From NCBI GenBank assembly GCA_947470575.1, contig CANITX010000005.1, positions 1 to 45,129 on the forward strand: a stretch of 45,129 nt of DNA, given 5' to 3'. This document shows positions 20,424 to 30,106 of the stretch, piece by piece (the stretch's first letter is position 1; every line of letters starts with the position of its first letter). The DNA is from Rhodospirillales bacterium. GTDB lineage: Bacteria > Pseudomonadota > Alphaproteobacteria > Rhodospirillales > CAMCUA01. The notes below the pieces were generated by a model. It did no database searches and had not been told where the DNA came from. It saw only the letters and a program-made list of their open reading frames with translations. Made by a program: the position numbers and the translations under genes.

Positions 20424-21514
20424 CGCCGGCCGCTGCCAGAGAGTTGCCGCGTTGGGCCACCGCCGGCTTGCTGCCGGTGCTAAACCTGACGGCAGCCTTC
20501 GTCGTTTCCGGGCTGGTCGTTCTGGTCATCGGCGAGGACCCGCTCAAGGTCGTCCGCCTGCTGGTGTGGGGCGCCTTCGGCTTCGAGGAAGCTATCGGCT
20601 ACACCCTCTACTACGCCACCAGCTTCATCTTCACCGGGCTGGCCGTGGCGGTCGCCTTCCATTGCGGGTTGTTCAACATCGGCGGCGAGGGCCAAGCCTA
20701 TATCGGCGGTCTAGGCGTGGCGCTGGTCTGCCTCAACCTAGACGGACTGCCGTTCTGGCTGTTGGCGCCCCTGGCGATTGCCGGCGGTGCGCTGTTCGGC
20801 GCCGCCTGGGCTTACGTGCCGGCCTATCTGCAAGCCTATCGCGGCAGCCATGTGGTCATTACTACCATCATGTTCAACTTCATTGCCTCGGCGACGATGG
20901 TCTATCTGCTGGTCAACGTCATGATCCAGCCGGGACAGATGCAACCGGAAAGCCGAGCCTTCAGCGCCGACGCCCGAATGCCATTCATGCACCAGGCACT
21001 GGCCGGAATCGGCATCGACCTCGCCGCCTCGCCGCTTAACCTGTCCTTCGTCTGGGCGCTGATCTGTTGCCTCCTGTTCTGGCTTTTCATCTGGCACACG
21101 CGCGCCGGCTATGCGCTGCGCGCCGTCGGCGCCAATCCGACGGCGGCGATCTACGCTGGCATCTCGCCTGCCCGTCAGACGATGATCGCCATGCTAATCT
21201 CGGGGGCATTGGCCGGCTGCCTCGGGCTCAACGAACTAATGGGAGTGCAGCACCGGCTGCTGCTGGAATTCACGGGCGGCTACGGCTTTGTCGGCATTGC
21301 CGTCGCGTTGATGGGACGCGGCCATCCGCTGGGCATCGTGCTGGCCGCTATCCTGTTCGGCGCACTTTACCAGGGCGGCGCCGAGCTATCCTTCGAGTTG
21401 CCGAGAATCACGCGCGACATGGTGGTGGTCATCCAAGGCCTGATCATCCTGTTCGCCGGGGCGCTGGAATTCATGTTTCTACCACTGCTCACGCGCTGGC
21501 TGATCAGGGTCTGA
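20420..21514 (+). CDS. Nucleoside ABC transporter permease
   Basis: Hydrophobic; FHCGLFNIGGEGQAYIGGLG, RGSHVVITTIMFNFIA, RAVGANPTAAIYAGIS. ATGA overlap with the ATPase gene. Confidence 0.94.
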
Positions 21515-21523
21515 GGGCTAGGC

Positions 21524-22495
21524 ATGGAAGACGTCACCCTGGTCGTGCTGATCCTCGACTCGACCGTACGGCTGTCGGCACCCTTGGTACTGGCGGCACT
21601 GGCCGGGCTGTTTTCCGAACGCTCGGGCATCATCGACATCGGGCTGGAAGGCAAGATGCTGGGCGCCGCCTTCGCCGCCGCTGCGGCGGCCGCCCAAACC
21701 GGCTCGCCATGGGCCGGCCTTGCCGCCGGTATCGCCGTGTCGGTGGCATTGGCGCTGCTGCACGGCTTCGCCTGCATCACCCATCGCGGCAACCAAGTGG
21801 TATCCGGCGTAGCATTGAACATTTTAGCCACGGGGCTGACCGCTGTGCTGGGCATTTCCTGGTACGCCCGGGGCGGGCGCACACCGCCGCTCGGCGCCGA
21901 CGCCCGCTTTCTGCCGATAACATTGCCCGGCGCCGAGGCGGTGCGCGACGCACCGGTATTGGGCGCGCTCTACTCCGAGCTGCTGAGTGGCCATAGCTTT
22001 CCAGTCTATGTCGCCTGCCTCGCTGTACCGCTGGCCGCCTGGACCCTCTATCGCACCCGCTTTGGACTGCGGCTCAGAGCAGTCGGCGAGAACCCGCTGT
22101 CGGTGGATACCGCCGGCATCTCGGTACCCGGGCTGCGCTACCGGGCGGTGATCTGCGCCGGTATATTGTGCGGCGTCGCCGGAACCTATCTGTCAATAGC
22201 CCAGAGCGCCGGCTTCGTCCGCGAGATGACGGCCGGCAAGGGCTACATCGCACTAGCGGCGCTGATCTTCGGCAAGTGGCGGCCGTTGCCGGCGACAGGC
22301 GCCTGCCTGCTGTTCGGCCTGCTCGACGCGGTAGCCATCCGCTTGCAGGGCACGCCGCTGCCCGGCATTGGCGAGGTGCCGGTACAGTTCATCCAGGCCC
22401 TGCCCTATGTACTGACCGTCATCCTGCTGGCCGGTTTCATCGGTCGGGCAATCCCGCCAAGAGCCATCGGCATCCCATATGTGAAGGAACGCTGA
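21524..22495 (+). CDS. Nucleoside ABC transporter permease
   Basis: LAGLFSERSGIIDIGLEGKMLGAAFAAA, HRGNQVVSGVALNILATGLT, RLRAVGENPLSVDTAGISV. Confidence 0.94.
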   Translation: MEDVTLVVLILDSTVRLSAPLVLAALAGLFSERSGIIDIGLEGKMLGAAFAAAAAAAQTGSPWAGLAAGIAVSVALALLHGFACITHRGNQVVSGVALNILATGLTAVLGISWYARGGRTPPLGADARFLPITLPGAEAVRDAPVLGALYSELLSGHSFPVYVACLAVPLAAWTLYRTRFGLRLRAVGENPLSVDTAGISVPGLRYRAVICAGILCGVAGTYLSIAQSAGFVREMTAGKGYIALAALIFGKWRPLPATGACLLFGLLDAVAIRLQGTPLPGIGEVPVQFIQALPYVLTVILLAGFIGRAIPPRAIGIPYVKER

Positions 22496-22497
22496 GT

Positions 22498-22893
22498 ATG
22501 AGCGACGACTTGCTCGTTGCCGCCCGCCTGGCACTGACGCGCGCCTACGCTCCCTACTCCCGCCATCGGGTCGGCGCGGCGGTACGCGGCCTCAGCGGCG
22601 CCATCTATGCCGGCTGCAACATCGAAAATGCCGCCTATCCTGAAGGCATCTGTGCCGAGGCCGTTGCCATCGCCACCATGATCATGGCCGGCGAGACGCG
22701 GCTGGTCGAGGTTGTGGTAATCGGCGAGACCGATGGCCTGTGTACCCCCTGTGGCGGCTGCCGCCAAAAGCTGCATGAATTCGGTAGAGCGGATGTCCGT
22801 ATCCACGTTGGGGGCCCCGAGGGCACGACGAGCCGAACATTTTCCCTCGACGAATTGCTGCCCCATGCTTTCGGCCCGGACAACCTGCCATGA
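22498..22893 (+). CDS. cdd: Cytidine deaminase
   Basis: APYSRHRVGAAVRG, GCNIENAAYPEGICAEAVAI (HAE-type variant CAE), CTPCGGCRQKLHEF. Confidence 0.95.
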   Translation: MSDDLLVAARLALTRAYAPYSRHRVGAAVRGLSGAIYAGCNIENAAYPEGICAEAVAIATMIMAGETRLVEVVVIGETDGLCTPCGGCRQKLHEFGRADVRIHVGGPEGTTSRTFSLDELLPHAFGPDNLP

Positions 22894-23684
22894 ACAGCGC
22901 CGCCGATGTCATCCGGATGCGTGCCGCCGGCCTGACGCCGCGCATTACCCTGGTGCTAGGCAGCGGGTTGGGCAGCCTGGCCGATGCAGTCGAGGGGGCC
23001 ACCACTATACCTTACGGCGACCTGCCCGGCTTTCCCCAGCCAACGGTCGGCGGACACGCCGGCCGACTGGTGCTCGGCCGGCTCGGCAATCAAGCCGTCG
23101 CCGTCATGCAGGGCCGCAGCCACTACTACGAGCACGGCGAAGCTACGGCGATGAAGGTGCCGCTGACCGCATTGAAAGCCGTTGGCTGCGAGATCCTAAT
23201 CCTGACCAATGCGGCAGGATCGTTGCGCCATGAGGTCGGACCCGGATCGCTGATGTTGATCCACGACCACATCAACCTGACCGGCATCAACCCGCTGGTC
23301 GGCGAACCCGGCGACAACCGCTTCGTCAATATGAGCCCGGCCTACGATGCCGAATTGGCCGACCGTTTCCGCGCAGCCGCGCGGCGCTTGGATATTCCGC
23401 TCGCCGACGGAATCTATATGTGGTTCGTCGGTCCCAGCTTCGAGACGCCGGCCGAAGTCCGCGCCGCGCGCGTGCTTGGCGCCGACGCCGTCGGCATGTC
23501 GACGGTACCCGAGGCCGTGCTCGCCCGATACCTTGACCTACGCGTCGCCGCCGTCTGTAACATCACCAACCTAGCCGCTGGCATGGCCGTCGAGCCGCCA
23601 AGCCATGCCCAAACTCTCGCCAAATCGGCGGTCGGCGCCGCTGCCCTGTCGCGGCTGATCGCCGGCATGCTGGAAGCACTCTGA
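22890..23684 (+). CDS. Purine-nucleoside phosphorylase (trimeric PNP type)
   Basis: VLGSGLGSLADAVEG, GRSHYYEHG, LTNAAGSLRHEVGPGSLMLIHDHINLTG, GPSFETPAEVRAARVLGADAVGMSTVPEA. Confidence 0.95.
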   Translation: MNSAADVIRMRAAGLTPRITLVLGSGLGSLADAVEGATTIPYGDLPGFPQPTVGGHAGRLVLGRLGNQAVAVMQGRSHYYEHGEATAMKVPLTALKAVGCEILILTNAAGSLRHEVGPGSLMLIHDHINLTGINPLVGEPGDNRFVNMSPAYDAELADRFRAAARRLDIPLADGIYMWFVGPSFETPAEVRAARVLGADAVGMSTVPEAVLARYLDLRVAAVCNITNLAAGMAVEPPSHAQTLAKSAVGAAALSRLIAGMLEAL

Positions 23685-23685
23685 C

Positions 23686-25053
23686 GTGCTGGCCCAGGAA
23701 GTGATCCGCCGCAAGCGGGATGGCGCGGCGCTGTCAGCGGAGGAAATCTACTTCATAGTGACCGGCATTGCCGATGGCAGCATCGGCGAAGGCCAATGCG
23801 CCGCCTTTGCCATGGCCGTCTTCTTTCGCGGCATGAACCAGGATGAACGCGCCCTATTGGCAACCGCCATGGCCGCAAGCGGCTCCATCCTCGATTGGCG
23901 CAGCTCCGACCTGCCCGGCCCGCTGCTCGACAAACATTCGACTGGCGGCGTCGGCGATACGGTCAGCCTGATGCTAGCGCCGATGGTAGCGGCCTGCGGC
24001 GGCTTCGTACCGATGATCTCCGGCCGTGGGCTCGGCCACACCGGCGGTACTCTGGATAAACTGCAAAGCATCCCCGGCTACGACGCGACGCCCGACGTCG
24101 AATGTTTCCGCCGGACGGTTGCCGAAGCTGGCTGTGCCATCATCGGCCAGACAACCGAACTGGCACCGGCCGACCGCCGGCTTTATGCCGTGCGTGACGT
24201 CACCGGAACGGTCGAATCCTTAGATCTGATCACCGCCTCGATCCTGGCTAAGAAGCTAGCCGCCGGTCTGGACGGCCTGGTCATGGACGTCAAGTCCGGC
24301 TCCGGTGCCTTCTTCGCGGAACGGGCTCAGGCAGAGGAACTGGCCGCCAGCCTCGTCGGCGTCGCCAACCGTGCAGGCCTGAGGACGACGGCCCTGATCA
24401 CCGATATGGATCAGCCGTTAGCTAGCGCTGCCGGCAATGCGCTCGAGGTACTGCTGACCGTCAACTACCTGACCGGGGCGAAGGGCCACGACCGCCTGCA
24501 CGAAGTCGTGCTGGCGCTGGGCGCCGAGATGCTGCTGATCGGTGGCTTGGCGGAAACGGCGGAAACGGCGATGTCACGTCTGCAAGCAGCGCTCGATTCC
24601 GGCGCGGCGGCGGAACGTTTCGCGCGTATGGTCGCCGCCCTCGGCGGGCCAGCCAACCTCATCGAACAGCCCAACGCCCATCTCGCGCACGCCCCGGTGA
24701 CATTGCCGGCGATGGCTCGCGAGCCCGGCATCGTTGTCGGCATGGACACCCGCGCCGTCGGACTGGCGGTAGTCGAACTGGGCGGCGGACGGCGGCGTCC
24801 CGAGGATGCCATCGACCCTGCGGTCGGCCTGAGCGATATTGCCCCCATCGGCGCGACCGTCGGTTCCAATCGGCCGTTGGCCGTCATCCACGCCCGCGAC
24901 GCGGCCGGCGCCGAACGCGCCCTGCAGGCCATCGCCGCCGCCGTCCGAATCGGCGATGCAGCGCCCACACCCCAGCCCGTGATCTTAAAGCACATCGGCG
25001 CCGACGCCGCGTTGGCAAGGTTGCAACGCCAAAGAAAGGGATACGTACGATGA
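23686..25053 (+). CDS. deoA: Thymidine phosphorylase
   Basis: GTG start; EVIRRKRDGAALSAEEI, DKHSTGGVGDTVSLMLAPMVAACGGFVPMISGRGLGHTGGTLDKLQSIPGY. Confidence 0.95.
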   Translation: MLAQEVIRRKRDGAALSAEEIYFIVTGIADGSIGEGQCAAFAMAVFFRGMNQDERALLATAMAASGSILDWRSSDLPGPLLDKHSTGGVGDTVSLMLAPMVAACGGFVPMISGRGLGHTGGTLDKLQSIPGYDATPDVECFRRTVAEAGCAIIGQTTELAPADRRLYAVRDVTGTVESLDLITASILAKKLAAGLDGLVMDVKSGSGAFFAERAQAEELAASLVGVANRAGLRTTALITDMDQPLASAAGNALEVLLTVNYLTGAKGHDRLHEVVLALGAEMLLIGGLAETAETAMSRLQAALDSGAAAERFARMVAALGGPANLIEQPNAHLAHAPVTLPAMAREPGIVVGMDTRAVGLAVVELGGGRRRPEDAIDPAVGLSDIAPIGATVGSNRPLAVIHARDAAGAERALQAIAAAVRIGDAAPTPQPVILKHIGADAALARLQRQRKGYVR

Positions 25054-25814
25054 GCAAGGCCGCGCCGATGCGCCGCATCTTGGTGACCGGTGCCGCCAGC
25101 GGCATCGGAGCCGCCATCTGCCGCCGTATGGCCGCACCGGGAATGGCGTTATTGATCCACACCCGGCGCAACCGGGAGGGCTGCGAGAATGTCGCTGCCG
25201 AGGCTCGCGCAGCGGGCGCCGAAGTTGCCATAGCATTGGGCGACCTGACCGAGGTGGAAACCGCGGGAAAGCTCGTCGAAGCGGCAATCGCGAAGCTCGG
25301 CGGCCTCGATGTGCTTGTCAGCAATGCCGGCTATGCCTTGGCCAGACAGATCGGCGCCTTCGACATGACAGCGTTCGAGGCAGCGCACCAGACGATCACC
25401 GTCGCCTTCCTCGGCCTGGTGACCGCTGCCCTTCCCCATCTGCAACGGGCGGAGAACGGCCGGGTGGTGGCGATCAGCGCCTTTGGCGCGCATGTGTTCC
25501 GCCCCGACGTGCCGGCCTTTCCGGCTTCGGCCGCAGCGAAGGCGGGACTCGAAGTGCTGGTGCGCGCGCTGGCAGTACAGTTGGCGGCAACGGGGACCAC
25601 CGTCAACGCGGTGGTACCGGGATTCATCGCCAAGGACCCGGGCACCCATTCGTCGTTGACCCCGGAACAATGGGCCGAACAACTCAAACGCGTCCCGATG
25701 GGCCGCCTCGGCCACCCCGACGAAGTGGCCGAGGTCGTCGCCTTCCTAGCATCGAAACCGGCCGCCTACGTCACCGGCCAGACGATCCACGTAAATGGCG
25801 GGCTGGCGATCTGA
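25050..25814 (+). CDS. SDR-family protein with substituted catalytic tyrosine
   Basis: LVTGAASGIGAAI and VSNAG intact, but the YxxxK position reads S-A-A-A-K (FPASAAAKAGLEVL). ATGA overlap with deoA. Confidence 0.9.
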   Translation: MSKAAPMRRILVTGAASGIGAAICRRMAAPGMALLIHTRRNREGCENVAAEARAAGAEVAIALGDLTEVETAGKLVEAAIAKLGGLDVLVSNAGYALARQIGAFDMTAFEAAHQTITVAFLGLVTAALPHLQRAENGRVVAISAFGAHVFRPDVPAFPASAAAKAGLEVLVRALAVQLAATGTTVNAVVPGFIAKDPGTHSSLTPEQWAEQLKRVPMGRLGHPDEVAEVVAFLASKPAAYVTGQTIHVNGGLAI

Positions 25815-25822
25815 GGCAGCCG

Positions 25823-26737
25823 TCAGGCGTCCATCATCTCCACACCCCGACCGGGACGCCGCTCGGTGACCCTTTCGAATGGCGTGAAGCGAACGTCGCG
25901 CTGCTTCTCGAAGATCGATTCGCCGGCGCCAAGTCTGCGCGGCAAGGGCAAGCGCACTGGCACGTCAGCCAGGCGCGGCGCAATGGTGGGCTGACCCGCA
26001 ATGATTCGGGCGTCATAGGCTGCCATGTCCGTCGGCGCCTCGACCAACGGCCAAGCATCGGCCGCCATCGCCGTGATGAACAGCAGGCGGCGGTACCTGT
26101 TTGACATGTTGGACGCCGAACCGTGCAGCGTGCGCGCATGATGCACGGTGATGTCGCCGATCTTGCCGTATAGCGGCACCGCGCGCGTGATAAAGCCCGT
26201 GGCTTCGTCCGGATCGGCGACAGCGCCAACGAAGTAACCTTCCTGGTGATGATCGAGTACAGGGCCCTTGTGACTGCCAGGAACGACCATCAATGGCCCA
26301 TTCTCGTCCGTCACGTCGTCGAGCATGATAGCCAACACCAGCAGGTCGTCATTGGTATGCGGGTAGAAGGCCCAGTCCTGGTGCCACTCCACCGGTTCGC
26401 CGCCGCCACCGGGCTTGAGATTCAACTTCAAACCCTTGTGCCGGATATCGGGGCCGAGCAATTGACGCAACACAGCCAGGATACCCGGGTGCTTAAAAAT
26501 GGCGGCGTAAGCTGGGTGCTGGTCTTCCGGACGCTTGAGACGACGCAGGCGCGGGTTCTCGGGCGTATGGCAATCTTCGACGTCGAACACTTTGTCGCTG
26601 GCACGCACGCCGCGCGACTTTTCAATGAAGTCGTCGGTAACTTGCCGCAGCTGACGGACTTCCGCATCCGAAAGAATGCCCGAAGCCTTCACATATCCGT
26701 TGTTCCGATAGTATTGGACCTGTTCTGGGCTCAGCAT
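25823..26737 (-). CDS. Phytanoyl-CoA dioxygenase (PhyH)-family protein
   Basis: YYRNNGYVKASGILSDAEV; WHQDWAFYPHTNDDLLVLAIMLDDVTDENGPLMVVPGSHKG; HHARTLHGSASNMSNRYRRL (HxD...H). Confidence 0.9.
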   Translation of the reverse strand: MLSPEQVQYYRNNGYVKASGILSDAEVRQLRQVTDDFIEKSRGVRASDKVFDVEDCHTPENPRLRRLKRPEDQHPAYAAIFKHPGILAVLRQLLGPDIRHKGLKLNLKPGGGGEPVEWHQDWAFYPHTNDDLLVLAIMLDDVTDENGPLMVVPGSHKGPVLDHHQEGYFVGAVADPDEATGFITRAVPLYGKIGDITVHHARTLHGSASNMSNRYRRLLFITAMAADAWPLVEAPTDMAAYDARIIAGQPTIAPRLADVPVRLPLPRRLGAGESIFEKQRDVRFTPFERVTERRPGRGVEMMDA

Positions 26738-26916
26738 GGATTATCCCTTATTCAGGAGAAGGCGCGGATTCTGACGTTTTCGTGTCCGGACTTCAATGCG
26801 ATGCGCACGTCTTGCGCCGGGTATTTTGCACAACGCCCCACGCAACAGGGCCGCCGGCCGCGAAATTGATCTCGGCTCCTATTGCTAGGATAAGCCGCCA
26901 GGTCGCCGAAGGAAAA

Positions 26917-27858
26917 TTATGCAGGTGCGTCACCCTCCAACCACGGCGCGCGCCCATCGCCGGCGAGAAAGACGGCGGTAGCGCCGAGGTTCGGCAGCGG
27001 TGTAGCGGCCACTGCTGTAGCCGTGTCGAGCAGTTTTGTAATGCCATGGGCCGCAAGTACGCTGCGCACCGTATCGAGGTCGGCAACTTCTACCGCGAAG
27101 GCAGCCATGAACGGCAGCGTCGGCACTTCGATTCCGGGCAGGATGGCGGCGAGCCCGACCGGTGACAGGACAATGACTCGGCCCCGTTCCAGGTCGAGCG
27201 ACCACCCATCCCAGGACAGCCGGTGCGGCGCGCGGCCGAATAAGCGGGCGTATCGGCCAGCAGCCTCCCTCGCATCGGCGACGCATACGACGATATCGGT
27301 CAGCCGGCGCGCGCCATTGGCATGGGTCATCCAACGCGCCTGCCAGGGCACGTCGGGCGTATGGTGCTGGCAGAATTGGATGCGGCCTTCCTCCATGGTG
27401 CCGGGAGGCACACGGGTCACCGAGAAGCGGGCAATGCGCTTTCCTTCCGGCGTCTCGACGTCGCGCTGCAAACGCACTACCGGAACAGTGGCGAACCCTG
27501 CCGCCGCGATGCGGGCATGATCGGCCTCGGCGTCAGCCGTGCCAAGCGCGATCAAATGCAGGCCGACATAGCGCTTCATCGCGTCTCGCAATTGGTCGGC
27601 GACCGAGCCGCCGGCGAAGGGGCTGAGCAGTTCCAGGTAGCCACGTTCGAACATCGCCAGCCGGTTACCGGTGCCGGCCGGCACGACAGGCTGACCGGGT
27701 CCAAGCGAATGTTGCTGCGCCGTATAGGGCGTCAGGAAGAAGCCGAGGCGCTGCAGCGCCGCCGCACCCTTCTCCATGCCCGGGACGAAGAAGCCGATAT
27801 GATCGAGAACATAATCCCCCCTGGCGGGGATCTGATCTTGGGGATTCATGACCGTCAT
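26917..27858 (-). CDS. VOC-family / glyoxalase-like protein
   Basis: LDHIGFFVPGMEKGAAALQRLGF...DIVVCVADAREAAGRYARLFGRAPHRL. Confidence 0.82.
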   Translation of the reverse strand: MTVMNPQDQIPARGDYVLDHIGFFVPGMEKGAAALQRLGFFLTPYTAQQHSLGPGQPVVPAGTGNRLAMFERGYLELLSPFAGGSVADQLRDAMKRYVGLHLIALGTADAEADHARIAAAGFATVPVVRLQRDVETPEGKRIARFSVTRVPPGTMEEGRIQFCQHHTPDVPWQARWMTHANGARRLTDIVVCVADAREAAGRYARLFGRAPHRLSWDGWSLDLERGRVIVLSPVGLAAILPGIEVPTLPFMAAFAVEVADLDTVRSVLAAHGITKLLDTATAVAATPLPNLGATAVFLAGDGRAPWLEGDAPA

Positions 27859-27869
27859 TCCTTATCGCC

Positions 27870-28982
27870 TCAGGCCACCCGCCGTCGGAACAGCCACGTC
27901 GCGGCGGAGCCGGTGACCAGTCCGATGATCGCCATCGGCCAAAGGTTAGCAGCAACCAACTCCCATGGCGCATCTTGCAGGAATAGGCCTCGCAAGATGA
28001 CCAGCATGTAGCGCAGCGGATTGATCAAGGTCAGCGCCTGAATTGCTTTAGGCATGTTGGCCACCGGCGTGGCAAAGCCCGACAGGATGACCGCCGGCAT
28101 CAGGAACGCGAAGGCGCCGGTGATCGCCTGTTGCTGGGTGCGGGCCAACGCCGAGACCATTAGGCCGATGCCGATAATCGACAGCAGAAATACCGCCAGC
28201 GCCACGGCCAAAACCGCAACGGAGCCGCGAAACGGTATGCCGAAGACCCAGACGGCGGTACCGGCGATTCCCAGCCCCTCGATATAACCGATGATCAGCG
28301 CCGGCATGGTCTTGCCGATCAGGAGTTCAAGCGGGCGCAATGGTGTCATCAGCAGCTGTTCGAAGGTGCCGAGCTCGCGTTCGCGGGCCACCGACAGCGC
28401 GGCGATCACCGTCGTGATAACCAGGGTCAGAATGGCAACCAGCGCCGGCACGATGAACCAGCGGCTGGACAGATTGGGATTGAACCAAGCCCGCACTACC
28501 AGCCGGGGTGGTTGCAACGACCCGGGCTTAGCCTGAGCTGCGGAGAAAGCCCCGACGATCTCGCCGGCGTAGCCAAGCGCCACCAGCGCCGTATTGGAAT
28601 GCCGCCCGTCGACGATCAGCTGCACGGCCGCCTGTCGTCCAGCTGCTAAGTCGGCGCCGAATGTCGGACCGACATGCAACACGGCCTTGGCCATGGCGGA
28701 ATCGATGACGGGCGCGATCTCGCGTTCGCTTTGCAGGCGCGCGACCGGCGCAAAAGCCGGCGAAGCAGTGAAGGCGGCGACCAGCGCCCGGCTTTCCGTG
28801 CCGCCATCCTGGTTGAGCACGGCCAGCGCTACATCGGACACCTCGAAGGTCGCGGCATAGCTAAAGACCAGAAGCTGCATCACCGGTGGCACGATCAGGA
28901 TCGCCCGGGTCCGTCGGTCCGCCCAGATGGCAATGAACTCGCGCGTCACGACGGCCAAGATGCGGCGCCAGACATCCTTCAT
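27870..28982 (-). CDS. ABC-2 type permease (YbhR-like)
   Basis: MKDVWRRILAVVTREFIAIWADRRTRAILIVPPVMQLLVFSYA; ERELGTFEQLLMTPLRPLELLIGK. The ORF extension to 29690 overlaps the upstream permease in another frame. Confidence 0.9.
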   Translation of the reverse strand: MKDVWRRILAVVTREFIAIWADRRTRAILIVPPVMQLLVFSYAATFEVSDVALAVLNQDGGTESRALVAAFTASPAFAPVARLQSEREIAPVIDSAMAKAVLHVGPTFGADLAAGRQAAVQLIVDGRHSNTALVALGYAGEIVGAFSAAQAKPGSLQPPRLVVRAWFNPNLSSRWFIVPALVAILTLVITTVIAALSVARERELGTFEQLLMTPLRPLELLIGKTMPALIIGYIEGLGIAGTAVWVFGIPFRGSVAVLAVALAVFLLSIIGIGLMVSALARTQQQAITGAFAFLMPAVILSGFATPVANMPKAIQALTLINPLRYMLVILRGLFLQDAPWELVAANLWPMAIIGLVTGSAATWLFRRRVA

Positions 28983-30106
28983 TCCAGCCTCCGCCGGGTG
29001 CGCAGCACCGTCAGGCCGAGGAACAACACCGCCATGGCGCCGAGCGCCAACAGATTCGGCCCGATCACCGCCCAGACATCGCCGACTAGAAACAAGGTCT
29101 GTAGGATGGCGACAAAATAGCGGGCCGCGATGGCGTGGGTGATAACCTGTACCCAGCCCGGCATCGAAGCGATGTCGAACAGGAATCCCGACAGCATCAC
29201 CGCCGGTAACATGGTCACCAGCAATGCCGCGATGGAGGCAACGAACTGGTTGCGAGCCACGGTCGAGATCAAGAGTCCGATGCCGAGCATGACCAGCATG
29301 AAGACCGCCGAACAGAGGATCAGCAGCCACACCGAACCGCGGAACGGCACGCCGAAAACTGTGACCGACAGCGTCACCGCCGCCGCCATGCCGCCCATAC
29401 CGAGCAGGAAATAGGGCGCAATTTTGCCGACCAGGAATTCGCCGCGCGTCAGCCGGGTGGTCAGCAGGGCCTCCATGGTGCCGCGCTCCCACTCGCGGGC
29501 GACAACCAGCGCGGTGAGCAGGGCGCCGATCAGGGTCATGACGATGGCGATCAGGCCGGGCACCAAAAAATACCGGCTGTTGACCGCCGGGTTGAACCAG
29601 ACCCGGGCGCGCAGATCGATGGCCACGGCGTCGCGTACGGCGCCGGCGCCCAGGCGTTCGCGGGCAAGCTGGGCGGCCCAGGTGTTCCACACGCCCTGCA
29701 CATAGCCTTCGATGAGGCGGGCCGAGTTGGCATCGGTGCCATCGACGATAAGTTGCACCCGTGCCGCTTGCCCAGTCAGTATCTGGCCAGAGAACGTTTC
29801 GCCGATAACGACGATGCCCTGAACCTGCCGCATGCGCAGTGCCTCTTCCGCCATGCGCCGGTCAACGATCGCGATGGGGGTCAGGTACTTGGATGCAGCC
29901 ATGGCGTGGAAAAAGCCCATGGACTCCGGCGTCGGCCGTTCGACGACCACCGCTACGGGCACGTCGCGCAGGTCAAGAGAGACGCCGAAGCCGAAAAGGA
30001 ACAAAAGTACGGCCGGCAGCACGAAGGCGACGACAATGCTACTGGGATCGCGCAGCATCTGGCGCCATTCCTTGCGGGCGAAGCCGCTGAGCCGGCGCGG
30101 GTTCAT
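28979..30106 (-). CDS. ABC-2 type permease (YbhS-like)
   Basis: MNPRRLSGFARKEWRQMLRDPSSIVVAFVLPAVLLFLFGFG; EWERGTMEALLTTRLTRGEFLVGK. ATGA-type overlaps at both ends. Confidence 0.92.
   Translation of the reverse strand: MNPRRLSGFARKEWRQMLRDPSSIVVAFVLPAVLLFLFGFGVSLDLRDVPVAVVVERPTPESMGFFHAMAASKYLTPIAIVDRRMAEEALRMRQVQGIVVIGETFSGQILTGQAARVQLIVDGTDANSARLIEGYVQGVWNTWAAQLARERLGAGAVRDAVAIDLRARVWFNPAVNSRYFLVPGLIAIVMTLIGALLTALVVAREWERGTMEALLTTRLTRGEFLVGKIAPYFLLGMGGMAAAVTLSVTVFGVPFRGSVWLLILCSAVFMLVMLGIGLLISTVARNQFVASIAALLVTMLPAVMLSGFLFDIASMPGWVQVITHAIAARYFVAILQTLFLVGDVWAVIGPNLLALGAMAVLFLGLTVLRTRRRLE

Noticed and set aside
21067-21996. 309-aa plus-strand ORF across two permeases
   Set aside because: Out-of-frame shadow ORF; both permease frames are convincingly coding.
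28983-29690. N-terminal 236-codon extension of the YbhR-like ORF
   Set aside because: Overlaps the upstream permease in another frame; MKDVWRR (28982) is a normal permease start.
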